Shown here piece after piece: positions 1 to 8,807 of a stretch of 64,000 bases of DNA. The DNA lies in NCBI RefSeq assembly GCF_023667495.1, contig NZ_JAMOZL010000001.1, positions 248,001 through 312,000 on the forward strand, in the 5' to 3' direction. The DNA comes from Dyadobacter sp. MSC1_007 (GTDB lineage Bacteria; Bacteroidota; Bacteroidia; Cytophagales; Spirosomataceae). The position numbers and the translations under genes were made by a program. The notes under the pieces were generated by a model, which was not told the origin of the DNA, did no database searches, and was given only the letters and a program-made list of their open reading frames with translations. The number at the start of each line of letters is the position of its first letter. Positions within the stretch are counted from its first letter, which is position 1.

Positions 1-1
1 C

Positions 2-352
2 GACAAGCGCAAGCTGATTTTTGCCAGCACGCACCTTGGTTTAAAAGAACCCAACCGCCTTTTGCAAGCCGAAACCATTATGTCGCATTTTGGCAAGACA
101 GACCTGCCTATGATCCTGGCTGGGGATTTCAATGCGGTACCTGAAAGCCCGGTGATTGCTTACTTTGATAAATATTTTACAAGGAGCTGTACGGATTGCA
201 AACCGACGATCCCGGTGGAAAAGCCGAACAAGACGATCGACTTTATCATGCATAAGCAGGGCAGCAAATTGAAAAGCGCCGATACGGAGGTGATCGATGA
301 AAAATATGCTTCGGACCACCTGCCCGTGACGGCGGAGTTTACATTGGATTAA
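2..352 (+). CDS. Endonuclease/exonuclease/phosphatase family protein, C-terminal part
   Basis: The reading frame is open from the left edge, so only the last 116 codons are present. It carries the family's C-terminal signatures: a STHLGL-type segment near the edge, GDFNAVPESP (metal-binding Asp and Asn) and SDHLPV (catalytic Asp-His pair) just before the end. Such proteins hydrolyse phosphodiester bonds in nucleic acids or phospholipids with a divalent metal; the substrate cannot be told from this fragment. Many Bacteroidota homologues are secreted, but the N-terminus lies outside the window. Its last 14 bases overlap the end of the convergent nuclease gene. Confidence 0.85.
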   Translation, partial: DKRKLIFASTHLGLKEPNRLLQAETIMSHFGKTDLPMILAGDFNAVPESPVIAYFDKYFTRSCTDCKPTIPVEKPNKTIDFIMHKQGSKLKSADTEVIDEKYASDHLPVTAEFTLD

Positions 353-2069
353 CAGGCAGATCTTTGATCCAGTTTACCCGCACAATCCGGCTTTGGACGT
401 CATGTTCGGCGAAGAAATGCTGCCAATGCAGCTGCCTCGACGAAAGATGGTCGGTAGGTGACTTGATCTCGATAAATGCGTATTCATTTTCGTTCCAAAC
501 CAGTAAGTCGGGAAAACCTCGTGTGTTTTCCCGCAGGTTTAGGGCCATTTCAAGCATGATCGCATGGATTTTGGCCGGGCTCAGCAGCGATGTGAGGGTC
601 AGTACTTTTTCCAATGCACCGTCATACCACGGCACCAGCACATTAGTGATTCCATATTTATCCGCATAGGTACGGCTCACGAGCTCGTCGATAATTTCCT
701 TTGAATGCGCGGCTTGCAGGCGTTCTTTCAGCTGTTCCGACCTTTTGAAATAGAAATCAGGCAGGAAAAAGTCGGACGGGATACGCTGCAACGGGTTATG
801 GATCGTCTGCACATTGGTATCATAAATAATATCCCAGAATAGAAGCCCGAAAAGTGCCCTCCACGGCTCGTTTTCGCTAAAAAATGCCTGATAACCCTGC
901 TCCCGGTAATAGGTGATAGCCCCAAACTCGACCTGGTAGCGGAAGGATACCGGCACTTCTATGGCTTCGGCAGCTTTAAGCGCCTGCGTCGTCCGCTTAA
1001 CGGCCCGGCTCTTTTTGTTCTTAATCTTTTCGTGAAAATCCTGACTGAAATAGCGTTCATCCGCATTCTGAGGATTTTCGGCCATTTCTTCGCAAAGCGC
1101 CAGAGCTTCGTCTATTTCGCCGAGATTGAAAAGCAACCGCACGCGTCGTTCGCGGGCAGGAGCGTCGTTGGTCAGTTGGTAAATGCTGAGTGCCTGCGAC
1201 AGCATTTTCTTCCGTTCGAGCCAGGCGCTCACTCTTAATATGAATGTGTTGAAAGATGGTAATGCCTTAGTGCTGAGTCCGGTGCCGCTGGTAACCTGCC
1301 AGTTCATAAACCAGTCGAAGATTTCTTCCGGCGGCAAATCCTGCTTGATGACGTCGAAAGTTTCTTTCATCAGCGACACCATTAAGGTATCGTCGGCATC
1401 CTTCCGGGTATCGAATTGAATGGATAAATACTGTTCGTCAAATGATTGAAACCGCACATGGCCGAGGTCGCGGACGACAAATTCGGTCATATCGGCATAG
1501 CGGTTGCCAAAAAAGAGAAACTTCATCAGCATCACTTCCGCCTCAAACGAGACCTTAACCACCGGTTCCATCTCGCCTATTACCTCGCATAACACCGCAA
1601 AATCATACTCATGCAGCAGCCAGCGGACCAAGTCGGGTTTTTTGATGCTTTTAGAGGGCATTATCTCCGGCGCCAGCAGCCGGGTTACTTCCAGCAATTC
1701 CGGTTTGGTAAACAATTCGATCACTTCCCCAAACCGACTTTCATGCGCCTCACAAAGCGTTTCGATGAATGCACGGTCGAGCAATTCTGTGAGCACGGCA
1801 TCCATGTCCCCGATTTCAGAATAGGAAACACTATTGGTCCTGAAGAACGATTTTCGCCGGTTGCTGAACCGGATAAACAGGCATTGCGCATCTTCGGACA
1901 GCGACTCATAGTCATCCAGGAATGCCAGCTCGCTTTCGTGCAGGATGTGCGCATAGCGCCTGCGTACGAAGGCAAGCACGTAATTGAAATAGTCGAGATA
2001 GTACTTGGGAGGTAAATCCGTAGGAAACACCTGTTCCTGGGCGAACGGATCGGATAATTCGGCAGACAA
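339..2069 (-). CDS. VRR-NUC domain nuclease, FAN1-like
   Basis: A 576-residue protein whose C-terminus holds the VRR-NUC nuclease core: GFPDLLVW (about residues 518-525), FIEIKSP (about 532-538) and a downstream LSSRQLHW segment, giving the PD-(D/E)xK residues Asp521, Glu534 and Lys536. The long helical N-terminal part resembles the TPR/SAP-like region of bacterial FAN1 proteins. FAN1 proteins are structure-specific 5' flap nucleases that act on interstrand crosslinks; that role here is inferred from the family. No in-frame ATG exists near the start; TTG at 2069 is preferred because the conserved N-terminal PPKYYLDYF begins just after it and a stop lies 5 codons upstream. It is a single gene behind its own -7 element. 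Confidence 0.85.
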   Translation of the reverse strand: MSAELSDPFAQEQVFPTDLPPKYYLDYFNYVLAFVRRRYAHILHESELAFLDDYESLSEDAQCLFIRFSNRRKSFFRTNSVSYSEIGDMDAVLTELLDRAFIETLCEAHESRFGEVIELFTKPELLEVTRLLAPEIMPSKSIKKPDLVRWLLHEYDFAVLCEVIGEMEPVVKVSFEAEVMLMKFLFFGNRYADMTEFVVRDLGHVRFQSFDEQYLSIQFDTRKDADDTLMVSLMKETFDVIKQDLPPEEIFDWFMNWQVTSGTGLSTKALPSFNTFILRVSAWLERKKMLSQALSIYQLTNDAPARERRVRLLFNLGEIDEALALCEEMAENPQNADERYFSQDFHEKIKNKKSRAVKRTTQALKAAEAIEVPVSFRYQVEFGAITYYREQGYQAFFSENEPWRALFGLLFWDIIYDTNVQTIHNPLQRIPSDFFLPDFYFKRSEQLKERLQAAHSKEIIDELVSRTYADKYGITNVLVPWYDGALEKVLTLTSLLSPAKIHAIMLEMALNLRENTRGFPDLLVWNENEYAFIEIKSPTDHLSSRQLHWQHFFAEHDVQSRIVRVNWIKDLPVNPM

Positions 2070-2106
2070 AACGGGTAATTTTTAGTTGATGAAGAAATAA
2101 AGTTAC

Positions 2107-2114
2107 CAAAAATA
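2107..2114 (-). promoter_or_regulatory. -7 element (TATTTTTG) of the FAN1-like gene
   Basis: An exact match to the Bacteroidota -7 consensus TAnnTTTG on the minus strand, about 38 bases upstream of the TTG start. No clear -33 TTTG was seen. Confidence 0.4.
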
Positions 2115-2315
2115 TTTGTTTTGGGACTGCAAAAAAGAGCGCACTTTTCCGGGCTGGGATGAAACGCACGACGATCATTGGCCGACAAAGGATGATTTAT
2201 ATTAATATTTGGTTAAATCCTGATTATATAGAAAAATTGAAAGCAAAAATTGGACTATACCTATTATGAATGCTGCCTTTTCAGAAATGCATAGTATATA
2301 ATTAAGAAATTGGAT

Positions 2316-2323
2316 TACATTTG
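2316..2323 (+). promoter_or_regulatory. -7 element (TACATTTG) of pgk
   Basis: An exact TAnnTTTG match 30 bases upstream of the pgk ATG, predicting a 5' untranslated region of about 20-25 bases. The rest of the 283-base gap between the nuclease gene and pgk is AT-rich and shows no other gene. Confidence 0.5.
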
Positions 2324-2352
2324 TTACCTATGGAAAACAATTTTACCTGCCC

Positions 2353-3543
2353 ATGACAACATTAGATTCTTATGATTTTTCAGGGAAAAAGGCCCTGGTT
2401 CGCGTGGACTTTAACGTCCCGCTTAATGACAAATTTGAGATCACGGACGACACCAGAATCCGTGCGACCATTCCTACAATCAGCAAGATTCTCAATGACG
2501 GCGGCTCCGTCATTTTAATGTCACATCTGGGGCGTCCCAAGGACGGACCTACTGAAAAATATTCGCTGAAACACCTTGTAAACCCGCTGTCCCTGATTCT
2601 TGGGAAAACAGTGAAGTTTGCAGACGATTGCATTGGAGATAGCGCAAAGGACCTTGCCGCGGCATTGCAGCCTGGTGAAGTGCTTCTGCTTGAAAACCTG
2701 CGTTTTTATAAGGAAGAAGAAAAAGGCAACGAAGAATTCGCTGAGAAACTTTCCAAACTGGGCGATGTGTGGGTAATGGACGCATTTGGAACAGCCCACC
2801 GTGCACATGCTTCTACGGCTGTGATCGGTAAGTTCTTTACTGATAAAGTTTGCGGATATGTCATGCAGGCTGAACTTGATAATGCAGAAAGACTTTTGGA
2901 GCATTCTGAGAGACCTTTCACTGCGATCATGGGCGGCGCGAAAATCTCCGACAAAATATTAATCATCGAGCGCCTGCTGGATAAAGTGGATAACCTCATT
3001 ATCGGCGGTGGAATGTCATATACATTCTCCAAAGCACAGGGAGGCAGCATCGGACAGTCGCTTCTTGAAGCTGACAAGCAGGATCTGACGCTGGAACTGG
3101 TTCGCAAAGCGAAGGAAAAAGGAGTAAACCTGGTCCTGCCGGTGGACTCTGTGATCGCTGACAAATTTAGCAATGATGCAGAACGTAAAGTGGTAACTGC
3201 GGGCCAGATTCCCGACGACTGGCAAGGACTGGATATCGGCCCTGAAACGGCTAAGATATTCTCAGAAATCATCAAAAACTCCAAAACAGTACTTTGGAAT
3301 GGCCCGATGGGTGTTTTTGAATTCCCGAACTTTGCAAGCGGCACCAATACCATTGCGGAATCTGTGGTTGCGGTGACGGAAGAAAACGATGCATTTTCGC
3401 TGATCGGCGGTGGTGACTCTGCTTCTGCAATCAACAACGCAGGTTATGGTGATCGCGTGAGCTATGTCTCAACAGGCGGTGGCGCATTGCTCGAATATAT
3501 GGAAGGAAAGGTACTTCCAGGTGTAGCAGCGCTTCAAAGCTAA
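2353..3543 (+). CDS. pgk: Phosphoglycerate kinase
   Basis: A full-length 396-residue Pgk, the normal size for the monomeric bacterial enzyme. It transfers the acyl phosphate of 1,3-bisphosphoglycerate to ADP in glycolysis and runs in reverse in gluconeogenesis, in the cytoplasm. Visible signatures are RVDFNVPL near residue 20 (substrate binding), SHLGRPK near 57, the hinge, NGPMGVFE, and the nucleotide-binding GGGDSASA near residue 355. The ATG follows a -7 element by 30 bases. It is monocistronic: a perfect 13-bp hairpin follows 34 bases after the stop. The class II aldolase of the same pathway lies 13 kb away, so the glycolytic genes are scattered. Confidence 0.98.
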   Translation: MTTLDSYDFSGKKALVRVDFNVPLNDKFEITDDTRIRATIPTISKILNDGGSVILMSHLGRPKDGPTEKYSLKHLVNPLSLILGKTVKFADDCIGDSAKDLAAALQPGEVLLLENLRFYKEEEKGNEEFAEKLSKLGDVWVMDAFGTAHRAHASTAVIGKFFTDKVCGYVMQAELDNAERLLEHSERPFTAIMGGAKISDKILIIERLLDKVDNLIIGGGMSYTFSKAQGGSIGQSLLEADKQDLTLELVRKAKEKGVNLVLPVDSVIADKFSNDAERKVVTAGQIPDDWQGLDIGPETAKIFSEIIKNSKTVLWNGPMGVFEFPNFASGTNTIAESVVAVTEENDAFSLIGGGDSASAINNAGYGDRVSYVSTGGGALLEYMEGKVLPGVAALQS

Positions 3544-3576
3544 GCGGGCAAAATTTTTTAGGTTTATATTAAAAAG

Positions 3577-3607
3577 AAATCCATCCCGCACATCGCGGGA
3601 TGGATTT
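3577..3607. terminator. Bidirectional hairpin terminator after pgk
   Basis: A perfect 13-bp stem (3577-3589 with 3595-3607) with a 5-base loop sits between the convergent pgk and receptor genes. T and A runs flank it on either side, so it can serve both strands. Confidence 0.8.
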
Positions 3608-3667
3608 TCTGCATAACAAACCTAACTAATTTATGAACACTGGCCACGTTAGGCCGGAATTCCACTT

Positions 3668-6115
3668 CTAATTTCCGCCTGCACGTTTTTGCAGATCATC
3701 CGATCCGGTTGTGCGCTGGCGGGCGCCCTTCACATTCTGGTTGCCAAAATTGTAAGTGAAGGTGAGTCTGAACTGACGGCTTGGCCATTCCGATTTAACT
3801 TTGAAATCGATGTCCTTGTAAACCGCCGTCCCGTTGAAACGATTGGTCCAGAAAATGTCATTGACATTCAGGCGGATCGTTCCTTTTTTATTCATAATCG
3901 TTTTCTGTAAACCGGCATTAAGCATTCCCATCGGGTTGGCACGGTACAATCCGTAGAACGCCTTGCTGTTATACCAGCCTGAGATCTCCGCTGACCATCC
4001 GTTTTTGATCGTAAACTGGTTGCTCGCATACATATTCCACGACGTTTGCTTGATTTCCAGCTGTTGTTCCAGGTAGATTGACTTATAATGGTTGTAAACT
4101 CCCGTAAAGTTGGTCTGCACATTCCACCACTTTGCGATGCGGATTGGGAATGAAACCGTCAGGCTCACATTATCCTGGTTGTCCAGGTTTTCGGAGGTTA
4201 CGAAAGTTTTGTTTTCCGAAGCGATCTGTTGCGGCAGCTCATCAGCGATCATGTCTTTAATGCGGCTGTATGCTATGGTCGTATTCAGGAAGTTTTTGTA
4301 AACGTGTACAAGTTGGAATGAGTTGGTATACTGTGGTCTAAGATTCGGGTTACCTCTTTGAAAAGTATATGGGTCGAGGTAAAATTCAAATGGGTTTAAT
4401 GATTGATAATTCGGGCGGTCGATCCGGCGACTGTACGACAGGTTGAGGACGTTGTTGGTGTCCAGTTGGTTGGAAAGAAACACGCTCGGGAACAGGTTTA
4501 CATAATTTCTGTCGCGTTTCTGGTTCAGTGTCACAGAGTTACCGATCGAATGCGTATGTTCACCGCGAAGGCCAAGCTGGTATTTGATTTTCTTGGAAAT
4601 GCTGCCACTGTAATTCAAATAGGCCGCATTTACATTTTCGGTGTATTTGAAGCGGTTCGAGCGGGTAGGGTCAAGCACCCAGTCGTCTGTTTTAGTTTCA
4701 AACACCATGTCGTTGTCCGAAGTAACAAAGCTGGATTTTAGGCCCGTTTCAAATTTACCTTTACCGAGCGGCTGCGCGTAATCCAACTTAGCCATAGCGA
4801 TGTTGATGTCCGACGGCATATTGTTTCGCACCGCTTCGGTGGCGGCTTCGTCGGGAGTGCCATTTGCAAAGAAATAGCGTGTATCCAGATTGCTCTTCTT
4901 TTTTCCTCCGTAATGCACATAATCCACATCGAAAGTCAGCTCTTTGCCCTTATCGTTGAATTGGTGTTTAAAATTGAGGTTGGTGCTGATATTATTCATT
5001 TTACCACCATTGAAAACATTGGTGCGGAATGTTCTCTGAAGGCTTAGATCCTCGTTCAAAATCCGCGTGTTGGTTTGGCCGAAAGGGTTACTCCAATCGT
5101 TGTAAAAACCTGAAACCAGCACACCGACCGTGGTTTTGTCTGTTGCAAAATAATCTGCACCAGCCCGCACATTATAGTATTCCGATTCATTGATCCGCTC
5201 CGTGCGCTGGTCAAAAATCGTCACTTTGTTTTCGTAAGGGATCTTACGGTAAATGTCGTTGTTGTTGAATCCTTTGTTATAGAATGCGCCGGCGCTGATG
5301 AACGAACTCACTTTTCCCGCGCGGTGATTGACCGTTCCGTTCACGTTTCCGCGGCCGTATTTGGCCCAGGCAGCACCCAGGTTAATATTACCGTTCGTTC
5401 CGTAATTCTTATTACGTTTCATTTTGATATTGATGATCCCTGAATTGCCAGCCGCGTCGTATTTCGCGGAAGGATTGGTGATCAGCTCGATCTTTTCAAT
5501 ATTGTCGCTGGGCGTATTGCGCAGGAGCGTGATGAGTTCCTGTTGGGAAAGAAATGTCTGTTTACCATCGATCTGAACGATAACTCCTTCTTTACCACGT
5601 AGTTTCAGCTGTTCGTTTTGCTGGTCGACGGTCACGCCCGGAGCTCTTTCGAGTACTTCCAGGGCAGTTGCGCCTGCAGACACGATGCTGTTTTCCACAT
5701 TCACGACGGTTCGGTCGATCTGTTGTTCGATAAATGGCTTTTTAGCGACAACCGTTACTTCATTGAGGGACTTAATGTCGGTTTTTAAAGTGAAAGTGGG
5801 AAGGTTTACGGGGCTGTCGCCAACAGTGAAAGGTTCACTGTAAATTTTCTGATATCCTACTGTGGAAATCAGCGTCAGATATTTTCCGGCAGCTACCTGG
5901 TCGAATGCGAACTTGCCATTATCGTCGGCGGCGAGGCCTTTGACAAGTACGGAGTCTTTGGCGTGCAGGAGAAGCACATTCACGAACGGGAACGGCTGCG
6001 ACTTTTCGTCCAGGACCGATCCTGTTATCTTTCCGTTAAGATTTTGAGTGGCTTGTGCAGATACAATGCCGCCGCCCAGTAGCAGCGCTACAGTTAGGTT
6101 GATCAGAAATTTCAT
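3668..6115 (-). CDS. Outer-membrane beta-barrel receptor, OMP_b-brl family, TonB-dependent type
   Basis: An 815-residue outer-membrane protein. It has a signal peptide (cleavage likely after VSAQA), a carboxypeptidase-regulatory-like domain (about residues 27-115), a plug-like region (VLERAPGVTVDQQ, IEKIELITNPSAKYDA, SGIINIKMKR) and a C-terminal beta-barrel. The plug signature and overall plan fit the OMP_b-brl_3 subgroup of TonB-dependent receptors. No SusD-like partner lies beside it, so glycan import is not implied; a metal, siderophore or peptide ligand is possible. It is a single gene with a -7 element and an unusual tandem repeat upstream. Confidence 0.9.
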   Translation of the reverse strand: MKFLINLTVALLLGGGIVSAQATQNLNGKITGSVLDEKSQPFPFVNVLLLHAKDSVLVKGLAADDNGKFAFDQVAAGKYLTLISTVGYQKIYSEPFTVGDSPVNLPTFTLKTDIKSLNEVTVVAKKPFIEQQIDRTVVNVENSIVSAGATALEVLERAPGVTVDQQNEQLKLRGKEGVIVQIDGKQTFLSQQELITLLRNTPSDNIEKIELITNPSAKYDAAGNSGIINIKMKRNKNYGTNGNINLGAAWAKYGRGNVNGTVNHRAGKVSSFISAGAFYNKGFNNNDIYRKIPYENKVTIFDQRTERINESEYYNVRAGADYFATDKTTVGVLVSGFYNDWSNPFGQTNTRILNEDLSLQRTFRTNVFNGGKMNNISTNLNFKHQFNDKGKELTFDVDYVHYGGKKKSNLDTRYFFANGTPDEAATEAVRNNMPSDINIAMAKLDYAQPLGKGKFETGLKSSFVTSDNDMVFETKTDDWVLDPTRSNRFKYTENVNAAYLNYSGSISKKIKYQLGLRGEHTHSIGNSVTLNQKRDRNYVNLFPSVFLSNQLDTNNVLNLSYSRRIDRPNYQSLNPFEFYLDPYTFQRGNPNLRPQYTNSFQLVHVYKNFLNTTIAYSRIKDMIADELPQQIASENKTFVTSENLDNQDNVSLTVSFPIRIAKWWNVQTNFTGVYNHYKSIYLEQQLEIKQTSWNMYASNQFTIKNGWSAEISGWYNSKAFYGLYRANPMGMLNAGLQKTIMNKKGTIRLNVNDIFWTNRFNGTAVYKDIDFKVKSEWPSRQFRLTFTYNFGNQNVKGARQRTTGSDDLQKRAGGN

Positions 6116-6167
6116 GGCTAATAGTTAAATGGTCAACGTACCGGGTGCGAAAACAGTAGGTACATTG

Positions 6168-6175
6168 CAAAGATA
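6168..6175 (-). promoter_or_regulatory. -7 element (TATCTTTG) of the receptor gene
   Basis: An exact TAnnTTTG match on the minus strand 53 bases upstream of the ATG. The tandem repeat at 6203-6236 lies just upstream of where the -33 element would be. Confidence 0.5.
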
Positions 6176-6202
6176 AGTACTTTGTATAACATAGAACCTT
6201 TG

Positions 6203-6236
6203 ATTACATAAATGGCTCCAGTATTACATAAGTGGC
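6203..6236. repeat. Tandem direct repeat, candidate activator site
   Basis: ATTACATAAATGGC (6203-6216) and ATTACATAAGTGGC (6223-6236) match at 13 of 14 positions and start exactly 20 bases apart, close to two helical turns. They lie upstream of the -7 element of the receptor gene, in the position expected for a dimeric activator such as a LytTR-type or AraC-type regulator. The regulator is not identified. Confidence 0.5.
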
Positions 6237-6351
6237 GTGTGTGGCTATCTTTCGGCTTATAGATACAAAGTGACAAAACAAAGTTGCATGGCTGCCGAAA
6301 AAAAGTTTAAGTGGCAAAATGCATGTATGAATGTGCCGGTATGGCAACAAA

Positions 6352-6378
6352 AAAGCCGTTTCGGGCAGAAACGGCTTT
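6352..6378 (-). terminator. Terminator of the cold-shock gene
   Basis: A perfect 11-bp stem (6352-6362 with 6368-6378), loop of 5, followed on the minus strand by a T run. It begins 24 bases after the stop codon. Confidence 0.85.
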
Positions 6379-6401
6379 GCGAGATCTATTGGTAGTGTTT
6401 G

Positions 6402-6593
6402 TCAGAGAAGCTTGACATTAACTGCGTTAAGTCCCTTACGTCCCTCCTGAAGGTCAAATGTTACGTCGTCGTTTTCGCGAATCTCGTCAACAAGACCAGA
6501 CATGTGTACGAAATAATCCTGCCCTGTTGCTGTGTCTTTAATGAACCCGTAACCTTTCGAGTCATTATAGAATTTAACTGTTCCTTGATTCAT
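6402..6593 (-). CDS. Cold-shock domain protein
   Basis: A 63-residue single cold-shock domain that binds single-stranded RNA or DNA in the cytoplasm. RNP1 is GYGFI and RNP2 is YFVHMS, both intact, and the length is typical for Bacteroidota CspA-like proteins. It is monocistronic, with a TATCTTCG box (6621-6628 on the minus strand, one mismatch to the -7 consensus) upstream and a strong terminator downstream. Whether it is cold-induced cannot be told; no long cold-box leader is visible. Confidence 0.95.
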   Translation of the reverse strand: MNQGTVKFYNDSKGYGFIKDTATGQDYFVHMSGLVDEIRENDDVTFDLQEGRKGLNAVNVKLL

Positions 6594-6703
6594 ATAGATG
6601 ATATATTGAAAATATTTGGGCGAAGATAATGATATTTTGAAGAGTGTGCAATTTTGTCTTTGAAAAGTAAAAATGGGGAGACTTCTTGTCGAACTACTGC
6701 GCT

Positions 6704-6715
6704 AAGTTCGAACTT
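6704..6715. promoter_or_regulatory. 12-bp perfect palindrome upstream of guaA
   Basis: AAGTTCGAACTT is self-complementary over all 12 bases and sits immediately upstream of the T-rich -33 region of the guaA promoter, a plausible repressor or activator position. No regulator can be assigned. Confidence 0.35.
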
Positions 6716-6741
6716 CGTTTTTTGGTTTGGGCCAATCTGCC

Positions 6742-6749
6742 TACCTTTG
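6742..6749 (+). promoter_or_regulatory. -7 element (TACCTTTG) of guaA
   Basis: An exact TAnnTTTG match 22 bases before the ATG, with a TTTG at 6721-6724 as possible -33 (17-base spacer, slightly short). Confidence 0.5.
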
Positions 6750-6770
6750 CGTTTTAGATAGCATATATAT

Positions 6771-8300
6771 ATGACTGAACAAATTCTTATTTTAGATTTT
6801 GGCTCACAGTATACTCAATTAATCGCACGCAGAGTCCGTGAACTTAATGTTTATTGTGAAATCCACCCTTACAATAATTTCCCCGAACTCACTCCCAATA
6901 TCAAAGGTGTAATCCTCTCCGGAAGCCCCTGTTCGGTGCGGGATGAAGATTCTCCGAGAATAGACCTCGACAAATTTCGCAAAGTAATACCCGTTTTGGG
7001 CGTATGCTATGGTGCCCAAATGCTGGCTCAGGAGCTGGGCGGCGATGTGAAACCCTCGCAGCACCGTGAATACGGCCGCGCACGCCTTCAGATTGACGAT
7101 ACCGACTCCTCTTTACTGGCCGGACTGTCCGAATCTTCACAGGTATGGATGTCGCACGGGGACACGATTGTTCGCGCTCCGGAGAATTTTCATGTGATCG
7201 CTTCGACGGAATCCGTGAAGGTGGCTGCATTTAAAATAGAAGATGAACTTACCTATGGTATCCAGTTCCACCCCGAGGTGACGCATACTACGGAAGGTAA
7301 GAAATTGATATACAACTTCGTAGCCAAAATATGCGGCTGCAAACAAGACTGGACTTCCGAATCGTTCGTAGAACAGACTATCGACCATTTGCGGCAAAAA
7401 CTCGGCGATGACCGCGTTGTAATGGCATTATCGGGAGGGGTTGACTCAACCGTAGCTGCCACGCTCGTGCATCAGGCGATCGGGAAGAATTTGTACTGTA
7501 TTTTCGTCGATAACGGACTGCTTCGTAAGGATGAATTTGAGCAGGTGCTCCATTCTTATGAAGATATGGGCCTTAATATCAAGGGTGTAGACGCAAGGTC
7601 GCACTTTTACGAAGGACTATCGGGATTGAGCGAGCCTGAGGCTAAACGCAAGTCGATCGGGAAATCCTTTATCGATATTTTTGACCAGGAAGCCCATTTG
7701 ATCGAAGACGTGAAATGGCTTGGACAGGGTACAATTTATCCTGACGTGATCGAATCGGTATCGATCAAAGGACCCTCGGCGACGATCAAATCTCACCATA
7801 ATGTTGGGGGCTTGCCTGATTTCATGAAACTGAAAGTGGTAGAGCCGCTGAATACGCTGTTCAAAGATGAGGTGAGGGCTGTTGGACGCACATTGGGAAT
7901 CGACGATAAGATATTAAGCCGTCACCCGTTTCCCGGACCAGGGCTTGCTATCCGCATTTTGGGCGAGATTACACCAGAAAAAGTGGCGATCCTTCAGGAA
8001 GTGGATGCGATCTTTATCGGCGGCCTCAGAAAGTGGGATCTATATAAAGAAGTTTGGCAAGCTGGCGCGATGTTGCTCCCGGTTCAGAGTGTGGGAGTAA
8101 TGGGCGATGAACGTACATACGAAAGTGTGGTCGCACTTCGCGCGGTAACGTCTGTGGATGGGATGACAGCCGACTGGGCGCATTTGCCATATGAATTCCT
8201 TGCAGAAGTTTCCAATGACATTATCAATAGGGTGAAAGGTGTTAATAGGGTTGTTTACGACATCTCCTCTAAGCCGCCCGCAACGATTGAATGGGAATAA
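6771..8300 (+). CDS. guaA: GMP synthase, glutamine-hydrolysing
   Basis: A complete 509-residue two-part enzyme that converts XMP, ATP and glutamine to GMP in the last step of guanine nucleotide synthesis. The N-terminal class I amidotransferase shows the nucleophile in GVCYGAQ (about residue 78) and the His/Glu pair in QFHPEV. The ATP pyrophosphatase P-loop is [10 protein letters not shown] (about 222-231), and the C-terminal dimerisation domain ends in PPATIEWE, the expected terminus. It is monocistronic, with a promoter and a 12-bp palindrome upstream and a very strong hairpin downstream. Confidence 0.98.
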   Translation: MTEQILILDFGSQYTQLIARRVRELNVYCEIHPYNNFPELTPNIKGVILSGSPCSVRDEDSPRIDLDKFRKVIPVLGVCYGAQMLAQELGGDVKPSQHREYGRARLQIDDTDSSLLAGLSESSQVWMSHGDTIVRAPENFHVIASTESVKVAAFKIEDELTYGIQFHPEVTHTTEGKKLIYNFVAKICGCKQDWTSESFVEQTIDHLRQKLGDDRVVMALSGGVDSTVAATLVHQAIGKNLYCIFVDNGLLRKDEFEQVLHSYEDMGLNIKGVDARSHFYEGLSGLSEPEAKRKSIGKSFIDIFDQEAHLIEDVKWLGQGTIYPDVIESVSIKGPSATIKSHHNVGGLPDFMKLKVVEPLNTLFKDEVRAVGRTLGIDDKILSRHPFPGPGLAIRILGEITPEKVAILQEVDAIFIGGLRKWDLYKEVWQAGAMLLPVQSVGVMGDERTYESVVALRAVTSVDGMTADWAHLPYEFLAEVSNDIINRVKGVNRVVYDISSKPPATIEWE

Positions 8301-8310
8301 ATTTCCGGAT

Positions 8311-8352
8311 ATAAACGAAAAAAGCGGACATCAGTCCGCTTTTTTCGTTTAT
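8311..8352. terminator. Bidirectional 19-bp hairpin terminator
   Basis: A perfect 19-bp stem (8311-8329 with 8334-8352) with a 4-base loop. A and T runs inside the stem let it end both guaA on the plus strand and the small DUF1328 gene on the minus strand. Confidence 0.9.
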
Positions 8353-8369
8353 AATCCTTTCAGCCAGCG

Positions 8370-8534
8370 TCAGGATCGCCCGACACCACGGCTCAACAAA
8401 CTCAACACAAATAGTACGAGGAATACGAAGAAAAGTATTTTAGCAATTCCGGCTGCGCCTGCTGCTATACCACCGAAACCTAGAATTCCGGCAACGATAG
8501 CAACGATCAGAAAAATTATGGTCCATCTAAGCAT
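8370..8534 (-). CDS. DUF1328 (YtjA-like) small membrane protein
   Basis: A 54-residue reading frame below usual size cut-offs. It starts [16 protein letters not shown], has two hydrophobic segments separated by [14 protein letters not shown], and ends [11 protein letters not shown]. This matches the DUF1328/YtjA family of two-helix inner-membrane proteins in length, order of segments and the glycine-alanine turn. The function of the family is unknown; homologues are often stress-linked. A -7 element lies 52 bases upstream, and the shared hairpin begins 18 bases after its stop. Confidence 0.85.
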   Translation of the reverse strand: MLRWTIIFLIVAIVAGILGFGGIAAGAAGIAKILFFVFLVLFVLSLLSRGVGRS

Positions 8535-8585
8535 GATTGACAAGTATTTAGGTTTTTAATTATTGATTTCTGATCAACTAATTAC

Positions 8586-8593
8586 CAAATATA
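8586..8593 (-). promoter_or_regulatory. -7 element (TATATTTG) of the DUF1328 gene
   Basis: An exact TAnnTTTG match on the minus strand, about 52 bases upstream of the ATG. It supports the small gene as a separate transcription unit. Confidence 0.4.
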
Positions 8594-8699
8594 TGCCAGA
8601 AGCGGATGTGGCTCATATGGCCTTTAAACCGTTGCAATTGCCTTAAATTGAGGTTTTTTGTAGAGAATGATGCCCAGTTTTCGGGCTTTTAGGCCATTT

Positions 8700-8714
8700 G
8701 TAAGTATTACTTAC
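8700..8714. promoter_or_regulatory. 15-base palindrome upstream of the M1 peptidase gene
   Basis: GTAAGTA-T-TACTTAC is a perfect inverted repeat with one central base, about 94 bases before the ATG at 8808. It could bind a small dimeric repressor. No T tract follows, so it is not a terminator. Confidence 0.3.
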
Positions 8715-8807
8715 CAGGGACATATGGAGAAATTTTTTCCAGGAAAAAGCGTGTAATTCCGTTATTTTGCATTTTAGATTTTAATTATTCAACTCACTTA
8801 ATAAAGA

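Noticed and set aside
2706-3437. 243-codon open frame antisense to pgk
   Set aside because: It is a shadow of the well-conserved pgk codons on the other strand, Ser/Pro-rich and without family features.
8239-8559. 106-codon plus-strand frame across the guaA terminator
   Set aside because: It overlaps the guaA end in another frame and runs through a 19-bp hairpin; the minus-strand DUF1328 frame explains the region better.
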